DNA from: Valencia hispanica
Lineage: Eukaryota; Chordata; Actinopteri; Cyprinodontiformes; Valenciidae
Assembly (NCBI GenBank): GCA_963556495.2
Contig: OY747712.1
Span: 11,682,081-11,746,080, forward strand
DNA length: 64,000 bases
Direction: 5' to 3'
The notes beneath the pieces were generated by a model that was given only the letters and a program-made list of their open reading frames with translations, made no database searches and had not been told where the DNA came from. Positions 56,877 to 64,000 of this stretch are shown piece by piece. Position 1 is the first letter of the stretch, and the number at the start of each line of letters is the position of its first letter. The position numbers were made by a program, and so were the translations under genes.

Positions 56877-59453
56877 GTTATATGATTAGAAAAAACTTTT
56901 TACAGAGGGAAATAGGTTTATTTCATTTCATTACTTCATAAATCAAAAAACAGTGTCAGTAGCTCCAAAAATCTCATATTCGGCCTGTTTTTTTTAACAC
57001 AAAATAGCACACATATATTTTTTAGAACAATGTATTGACAAATCGCTCTGTAATTTTTTTCAGCTCATGGCATAGAACAGTGGTGGAAAGTTTGGTTAAT
57101 ATAAGTATAACTGATTTGAAGATTATTCATTTTGAATGTTGGAAAAAACAAATTTTGAGAAAAACACAATTAAAGATTTGCATTAGATAATTCAATGCAA
57201 TGGGAAGTACAAATGACCCTCGTATCACTCGTTTCGTGTTTGTGATTGATCATTAATTTAAACAGGCATACCATTTTTGGACATTTTTCTTTTTACTTTC
57301 TTCTTTTTTTGGGACTTGTTTTCTCACTGCCTCCACTTCACTTCTTGGCTACTACTGAGACGTCTCTGATTTGAGTATATCATGTGTCTTATAATGTTTT
57401 ATGAATTCATACTTGATTTGTTCTGTTGAGACTATAATGAATAAATACTAAGTGATTGATTGCCATAGCTGTCAGTTTTAGTCCTTGAGTTCACATTTTT
57501 GTGCTTTATTTGTTGACTGCTATCAAGGAATATGATTCTCGTTTGTACTGTAGTATGCATGAGAGGAAATTCTGCGAGATTTGTGGACTTTTATGTAGTG
57601 TTGGCTGATAATGTAGTGGGCTGGTCTCGACAGAAAATGCCAGGGCTGAATTTTTGTCCCAGTCCACCCCTGGCTGGGTTATTAGTTGAACTGTTTGCTC
57701 AGGTAGCCAAGCTGCAGTCAGCTGCTTAATAGTCAGCGTTGGTAATTATTAGCTTACACTACGTGCATAAAACACAAATACATATTAAGTGCAGGACAGC
57801 ATCATTTTCCTATATCACAGATGCACAAATATATTTTTCTGAAAAATCTCTGCTTTGGGAACAGGAAATTATTTGTTTTTCTGTTGTTTTTAATGGGATG
57901 AGATGAGAAAACTGAGCAGACTTAGTGTTAAATAATTATTTAAACTTTCATATTTAAACATTTTTCACAGGACCTGGTCGCCCCTTGTAAAGCTAGCTCT
58001 CTGTGCTGTTTTTTGATGCATGTGAATTTCGACTCAGAGAAAAAAGTGATGTGATTAAGCAACACCAAGGGTATTGGAAGATGTTGATGCTTTACTTTGA
58101 TCAATTCAGCATTCCCTCACATTCGTCGTTATTGAGTGGCCAGTCAGCACTTTTTTGGTTTGTATCAAAGTGTTAAAGAGTAAATGGTATCCTGTGCTGT
58201 GTTTAGTTTATCTCAAAAGTTGGAACTCAGATTTACCTGCAATTTAAATGCATTGCAGCCTTGCTGAATGTTAACTTAGGGTGGTCCTCTGACTTTTCAA
58301 GTTGAAATCCTAACTTCACGTGGTGTTTTTAATGTTTTCAACCTGAAAAGAACACATTTGAACTTCCCAATACAAACAGAATGAATGTAACATGAGGTTT
58401 TTCATGGAAAAATGTCTAATCCGTGTTTGCTTTGATCGTGAAGCAGCAATTTGATCAGAATGTAGTTATATTAAAACATAAAGTTAGATAATAAATTATC
58501 ACCCAGCCTCTTAATTTGTTTCATGCTCCTCTAATTGTATGTAAGTCTGTTTGGTGTTTTTGAAGTTGGGTGTTTATGGAGGGGCAGACAGAGCAGGTTC
58601 TTAGGCTCCGGACCGCACGTTCAGAGATCTTTGTCAAAAGGGCAGACTTCTGGTAATTCACTACTCATTTCTTTAAGAAGCCTATTGGCAGGCGCGCTCA
58701 GTGCATATGCCAAGACATTAAAGGTTTCACTCTTTATTTTCTTGTGTGTGTGTGTGTGTGTGGGTGTGTGTGTGTGTGTGTGTGTGTGCAACTCTTTGAG
58801 CGAAGGCGTACAGATGGAGAGATGAAGCTTGCTTTTACTTTTTGTTATCAAATGATGATTTCTGATGGCTGAGGTTCTTTTGAAGTGGGCTTGCTTACTG
58901 GTGCAGAAAAGAGCTCCTTACAGCCAGTCTGTGGCCAATTCATTTTGATTCTGAAAGGTGCTCAGTTGGCACAGCTGCAGAAAAGTGAAAAAAATTACCA
59001 AAAGGCTTTGAGCTGTATTCTAATATAGGGAGAAAACACTGCTAATATGTCTGCAGAGATATATATGGTGCAAGAAAAAATAGCTGACCAATTGGATTTC
59101 CATTCATTTGCTTATATTTGCAAAGGATGCAAAACAGTGTAGCGTTAACTGCCTTAAAGCAAAATAAATAAACTAGGCTGCATATCATTACCAAATGGTG
59201 GCAGCATACATTATGTCACATATTGATGCAATTTAGTAGAAGTAGTTGTCCTACCAATAAAACAAACCCTGAAATTGAATAGGCGGACCTGCGAGAGAAA
59301 AACAAGATACCTTTTTCAGGTATTACTTTCGTCTCATGGGAAATTTTGGATATTACTTCATAGCCAGGAAGATGCTCATTAGTTACATGATTTTACTGTG
59401 TGCTGGCTCAGACCAGAAACAGCCGGTGTGTTGCACCAGGACAGCTCAGATTC
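56877..59453. other. No gene recognised; (GT)n at 58742-58788
   Basis: A/T-rich sequence with one GT microsatellite interrupted by GGGTG. No exon or transposon signature was seen. Confidence 0.5.
58742..58788. repeat. (GT)n microsatellite
   Basis: About 22 GT units with one GGGT interruption. Confidence 0.95.
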
Positions 59454-60940
59454 TAAACTCAGCAAAAAAAGAAACGTCCCTTTTTCAGGACTGTGTATTT
59501 CAACAATAATGTTGTAAAAATCCAAATAACTTTACACATCTTCATTGTAAAGGGTTTAAACAATGTTTTCCATGCATGTTCAATTAACCATAATCAATGA
59601 ATTAACATGCACCTGTGGAATGGTCGTTAAGACCTTAACAGCTTACAGAAAGTAGGCATTTAAGGTCACAGTTCTAAAAACGCAGGACACTAAAGAGACT
59701 TGTCTACCGACTGTGAAAAAGACCCAAAGAAAGATGCCCAGGGTCCCTGCTCATCTGCATGAACGTGCATTAGGCATGCTGCAGGGAGGCATGAGGACTG
59801 CTGATGTGGCTAATGTCCGCACTGTGAGACGCCTAAGACAGCGCTACAGGGAGACAGGAAGGACAGCTGATCATCCTCGCAGTGGAAGACCCCGTGTAAC
59901 AACACCTGCACAGGATCGGTACATCCGAATATCACACCTGCGTGACAGGTACAGGATTGTCACAACAACTGCCCGAGTCACACCAGGAACACACAATCCC
60001 TCCATCAGTGCTCAGACTGTCCGCAATAGGCTGAGAGAGGCTGGACTGAGGGCTTGTAGGTCTGTTGTAAGGCAGGTCCTTACCAGACATCACCAGCAAC
60101 AACGCCGCCTATGGGCACAAACCCACCTTCGCTGGACCAGACAGGAGTTGCAAAAAGTGCTCTTCACTGATGAGTCACGGTTTTGTCTCACCTGGGGTGA
60201 TGGACAGATTCGTGTTTATCGTCGAAGGAATGAGCGTTACACCGAGGCCTGTAACCCCGGAGCGGGATCGATTTGGAGGTGGGGGGTCCGCCATGGTCTG
60301 GGGCGGTATATCACATCACCATCGGACTGAGCTTGTTGTCATTGCAGGCAATCTCAATGCCTTGTGGTACAGGGAAGACATCCTCCTCCCTCATGTGGTA
60401 CCCTTTATGCATGCTCATCCAGACATGATCCTCCAGCATGACAATGCCACCAGCCATACTGCTCGTTCTGTGCGTGAGTTTCTGCATGACAGCAATGTCA
60501 GTGTTCTGCCATGGCCAGCGAAGAGCCCGGATCTCAATCCCATTGAGCACGTCTGGGACCTGTTGGATCGCAGGGTGAGGGCTAGGGCCATTCCCCCCAG
60601 AAATGTCCTGGAACTTGCAAGTGCCTTGGTGGAAGAGTGGGGTAACATCTCACAGCAAGAACTGACAAATCTGGTCCAGTCCATGAGGAGGAGATGCACT
60701 GCAGTAATTCAAGCAGCTGGTGGCCACAGCAGATACTGACTGGTACTTTTGATTTTGAGCCTCCCTTCATTCAAGGACACATTATTCTATTTCTGTTAGT
60801 CACATGTCTGTGAAACATTTTTAGTTTATGTCTTATGGTGTTGACTCTTTTAGTGTTCATACAAATATTTACACAAATTAAGTTTAATGAAAGTAAAAAC
60901 AGTTCAAAGTCATAGGACGTTTCTTTTTTTGCTGAGTTTA
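59454..60940 (+). mobile_element. Full-length Tc1-like transposon, best preserved in the window
   Basis: Bounded by TA at 59454-59455 and TA at 60939-60940. The left end AACTCAGCAAAAAAAGAAAC and the right end GTTTCTTTTTTTGCTGAGTT are exact inverted copies. The family is common and relatively young in fish. The element is 1.49 kb including the TA pair, and the transposase runs from 59734 to 60739. Confidence 0.95.
59734..60739 (+). pseudogene. Tc1-like transposase, almost complete, with one frameshift and a short N-terminal deletion
   Basis: Starts MPRVPAHLHERALGMLQGGM, includes the helix-turn-helix region and a GRPRVTT linker of the AT-hook-like type. All three catalytic blocks are present: FTDESRF (first Asp), ILQHDNATSH (second Asp) and SPDLNPIEHVW (Glu). 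The C-terminus is AAGGHSRY. A one-base insertion near 60252-60256 (CTGTAACCCCGGAGCGG) moves the frame between the first and second catalytic blocks. About five residues look missing after RTADVA in the DNA-binding part, where the next block NVRTVRRLRQ follows too soon. Apart from this the copy is intact, so it is the youngest transposase relic here. Confidence 0.92.
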
Positions 60941-61107
60941 TTTAGAAAGTGTATCTCTCTCTAATATGCATCAAATGTTGTTCAAAGTAGATAAAATCAC
61001 CTCAAGCAAGTCCATGCATTGCCTTGCGAAAACATTAATGCCTCATTTGCTTCTGGTGAAGCCAACTGCAGCAAAATGTGGTTCTTAAAAGCATTGTCTC
61101 TGAAGGA
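60941..61107. other. Short spacer, nothing recognised
   Basis: Ordinary sequence between the Tc1 element and the fold-back element. Confidence 0.4.
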
Positions 61108-61629
61108 CACTGTAAAAAACGATTTTCAAGAAAGTAAAAATCCTTTGTTTGTGGACATTTTTCGTATTCTTTAAATATATTGTCTTGTTTCAAGAAATAT
61201 TTTCAAGAAAATATTCACTTCGTTCCATTGGCAGATTTGTTTTTAGCTTATTACAAGCAAAAACATCTTGTATAATTTACTTTTTAACTTGTTTCTGGAG
61301 TAGCCTTTTTTCCAGTGTAAGTCCTAGGATGTGGCTTTTGTGACTGAAGGCTTAAAAAAAGAAGATGGCAGACGTGTGAAGATTATTAGTTTAGATAAAT
61401 ACAATGAAGATCCTTTATTACACTGGAAAATAGGCTACTCAAGAAACAAATTAAAAATAAATTATACAAGATATTTTCGCTTGTAATAAGCTAAAAAAGA
61501 ATCTGCCAATGGAACAAGTGAATATTTTCTTGAAAATATTTATTGAAATAAAACAATATATTTCAAAAATAGGAAGAAATGTCCACAAACAAGGGATTTT
61601 TACTTTCTTGAAAACCGTTTTTTGCAGTG
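61108..61629. mobile_element. Fold-back element of two inverted 213-bp units around a 97-bp loop
   Basis: 61108-61320 and 61418-61629 are reverse complements over about 210 bp with modest divergence. The outer ends are CACTG and CAGTG, and the inner ends are CCAGTGTAA and TTACACTGG, so each arm is itself bounded by CACTG...CAGTG. It encodes nothing. It resembles fish palindromic MITEs of the Angel type, but I cannot confirm the family. Confidence 0.85.
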
Positions 61630-62439
61630 GAGTCAAATGCACACCGTAAAATATTTATTTGGGGAGTAAATGTTAAAAATATTCTAAGCAAATGATCTAC
61701 TTCTTTTTGGTAAGTCATGTACAATCTCAATAAAATACAGTAGAGTTCCTAGTTCCTAGAGTAGTTGTGACAATAAGCCAAAAGAAGGAGACTTTTCCAT
61801 TATCAAGAGTGTCTGCAGCTCAGCAGGTAACTTAAAAATATAGAATTCAAGTTTGACAAGTCCGAATTCTGACAGAGCACCAACGTTTGCTCTTGAGCTG
61901 TAAAAAAAGAAAAGAATACAAGTAACTGCCATTTTCAGGCAGTAATTATTAAGAAGACTTTTCTCTCCCAGCGAAATGAAGTTGCTTTTACCTCGCTGAT
62001 AGTTTATTGCTGCTGACTGGCTGTGCTACAATTCTGCTTGGAGCTGCAAAAAATAATATTCTTGTTTGCTCAACATAGCCCCGGGTTTTCTGTGCGTAAA
62101 TTATTTCTCATAAAGTCTTTTGCAGACTGATTCTGCATGGCCAAAGACAAGGCCACTAAACACAGAGAACAATGCAGAACAACTTTTACAGGTTGTTGAC
62201 CTTTTTTGCCACATTTAAAGTTGCAGTAGAATAGGGTGGAATAGTTCACTGGTTTTATTTTGTGAGCTACATGTAGCAAATAGATGGTCGCCATTGAATG
62301 TGGTTGAGCTTTAGCTGTTTTGCAAGGAAAAATAAGCAAATATTTTAGTCTCTAGATGTTCAAAGCTGGTAGAGACATAAGACAGAACACCTGCAGGCTT
62401 GCCACTGTAATTGCAGTGAAGAGTGGATCTACAAAATAT
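61630..62439. other. No gene or recognised repeat
   Basis: A/T-rich sequence, nothing recognised. Confidence 0.5.
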
Positions 62440-62615
62440 ACATCCCATGTCTCCCTTCCATGTTTTTCTTCTATTCCATAATTATGGACAACTTTGTGTT
62501 AATCTATGGTATAAAAGTCAAATAAAATACACTGCATTTTGTAATTTGAACAAGACACAATACAAAAAAGGTTAAGGTCTAAAGGTATGAATACTTGTGC
62601 CAGGTATGGTTGAAT
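62440..62615 (-). mobile_element. Tc1-like terminal fragment
   Basis: The phrases ACTTTGTGTTAATCTATGG, AAATAAAATACACTGCATT, AAAAAGGTTAAGGTCT and GGTATGAATACTTGTGCCAGG form a degraded Tc1-like end. Nothing else of the element remains. Confidence 0.65.
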
Positions 62616-63010
62616 GAGCTCAACCAGTCAAGTCAATAAAGTCTGACATTTGGCAGATATACAACCTTTAAAAGTTTCTTTAGATCCCTCCCGTAGCATA
62701 GATAATGTTGGAAACAATATGAGAACAGGAGCTGATTGATCAAATGGAACATGGATCCAAAGCGCTATCGACCCAGGTTTGGCTCAGTCTCAAGAAGCAC
62801 AGACAGGGTTTCTCATGCTACAAACTTATGGAAGATGCTCTGTTAATTTGACTAACTCATACAGCTTATCCTTTTTACTAACCTGCTAATTTTATACGAT
62901 GGCGATGGTCGATTTACTCTCCTTTCCCTTCTTGCATATTTCCCTTAGGGAATATCTGTTTAAATCTGAGCATGGACAAGGGAACTGGTTCAAAAGACCC
63001 GTTTTAAGTC
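62616..63010. other. No gene or recognised repeat
   Basis: Nothing recognised. Confidence 0.5.
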
Positions 63011-63480
63011 TTCTCAGCTCCCATTGTTGGTCTTTCTCTCCACCTCATCGTGTCAGCATATCTCTGCTCTCTCTTCCAATCCCTCTGTTTCATTTCTCAC
63101 TTTCTGCTGTGCTCCACTTCCCTCCATTTTGCTCTCATTGTTTTTTTTGTTTTTTTTTTTCGTCATTTCGCCCCGTTCTAAGTCACCCTGTCATATCTCC
63201 TCATTGCTCTCATCTATCTATATATGCTTATTTCTGCCATGTCCTTCGTTCCACCTCTCACTTTCCGCTTGCCTCTTTCATTCCTTTTTCCCTCCGTTTT
63301 CCCCTGTGCTTTTTCTCCATCTCTCTCCTACCTCTTCAGCTCCCTCTGTCTTTCTCTTTCTTGGCAAATCATTATTCTTTCTCTTTTGTCAGCAGTGATG
63401 CTGCTTGCCCTTTTCCGCGAGCCGAGCCTCCCCTTCTCTGCTCACCCCACGCTCCTCTGTCTTTCTCACTGCACTGCTCC
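63011..63480 (+). repeat. Pyrimidine-rich tract
   Basis: The plus strand is dominated by C and T (TCTCTCCTACCTC and CTTTCTCTTTCTTGG words). The long open frames through it are due to this composition. Confidence 0.75.
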
Positions 63481-63571
63481 AGTGGCAGGGTGGGGCGGCC
63501 GGCTTGGCGCCTTGATGTTGCTGCTGCTGCTGCAGACACTCTGCTGAGATGTGATGCCGCTGGTGTGCTGC

Positions 63572-63576
63572 CTACA

Positions 63577-63607
<31 letters not shown>

Positions 63608-63636
63608 AGTGAGACAAGGGGGGGGGGGGGGGGGTT
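63572..63636. repeat. (TG)n microsatellite followed by an 18-20-base G run
   Basis: About 17 TG units, then ATAGTGAGACAAG and a long run of G. On this strand the G run with nearby GGTGGTGG words is another G-quadruplex candidate. Confidence 0.9.
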
Positions 63637-64000
63637 GAGAAGTGGTGGTGGAGGGTGAGCTAGCCCGGTGGAGGATGAGAGCAAGGAGGGAGATGGTCTA
63701 AGCTTTGAGCTAACTAAGTTTGACAGGCACCAGAGGAAGGGTAGGCTGTTGGGGGTGGTTGGAAGGAGGGGGTCTTGATTGGCAAAATCCCCCACAAATG
63801 CTCAGACTTTACAAAAAAAGGCGGGATGGTGTAAAAACTAAAGGTTAATGAGTTTGTTTGTGCTAAGACTGCAGGCGGGGGGTTCTCAAATCCCCAAGCC
63901 TCTCCTCAACCCTGTCCACCAACCCTCTCCCCACTTATCTCAAAGGTTTTGCCCACCTAACCTTAAATAACGATGGGAGGACAACAAAAAAAGGATCGCA
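63637..64000. other. G-rich window end, no gene recognised
   Basis: G-rich to about 63780, then ordinary sequence with pyrimidine-rich patches. No feature recognised. Confidence 0.5.

Noticed and set aside
62899..63609. Open frame of 236 codons on the plus strand
   Set aside because: It lies in a pyrimidine-rich tract, translates to Ser/Phe/Leu/Pro-rich low-complexity residues ending in a TG microsatellite, and has no domain or splice context.

Overview
The window looks like vertebrate nuclear DNA, most likely from a teleost fish. It is intron- or intergenic-scale sequence with almost no coding density, many dinucleotide microsatellites, several Tc1/mariner families in different states of decay, 5'-truncated non-LTR retrotransposons (Tx1/L1-like and L2/CR1/Rex-like) and small palindromic DNA elements. 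I see no bacterial-type gene organisation, no CRISPR array and no rRNA. The only host-gene piece I can support is a short signal-peptide exon at 1432-1522 (+) with a strong Kozak context, an upstream acceptor and a downstream GTAAGC donor. The rest of the window is then plausibly the first large intron of that gene. I do not recognise the gene.

Layout: 1-1430 is 5' flank with CA/GA/TA microsatellites and C-rich DNA. 1.8-5.8 kb holds decayed Tc1 copies with other repeats nested inside. 6.5-7.5 kb is repeat-free and a candidate for conserved non-coding sequence. 11 kb is a decayed Tc1. 13.3-15.4 kb is a degenerate CACATG-rich array. A 486-bp segment, duplicated from 16.1-16.6 kb, has landed in it between two 117-bp direct repeats. 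16.7-20.4 kb holds more Tc1 relics. 20.88-25.63 kb is a 4.7-kb element with long inverted ends, five 22-bp tandem units and a perfect 13-bp-stem hairpin in each end, flanked by a near-perfect 8-bp target-site duplication; a Tc1 element has landed in a (TA)n tract inside it. 28-32 kb has Tc1 and L2-like fragments. 33.4-39.3 kb has a truncated L1/Tx1-like LINE with an unusually long G-rich 3' UTR, placed among interleaved direct repeats. 39.75-40.85 kb is a second LINE fragment. 42.4-43.6 kb is a degenerate tandem repeat. 44.9-45.95 kb switches abruptly from polypyrimidine to polypurine and contains a strong G-quadruplex candidate. 46.5-51.6 kb has Tc1, MITE and LINE relics. 54.3-56.9 kb has L2-like 3' ends and a nearly full-length Tc1. 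59.45-60.94 kb is the best preserved Tc1. 61.1-61.6 kb is a fold-back element built from two inverted units. 63 kb to the end is pyrimidine- and G-rich.

The genes do not form a pathway. The biology here is transposon layering: insertion order can be read from nesting, and several insertions left readable target duplications. The best candidates for something undescribed are the 4.7-kb inverted-repeat element and the 486-bp insertion with 117-bp flanking duplications. All family assignments come from reading the sequence and from memory of repeat families; no database search was run.
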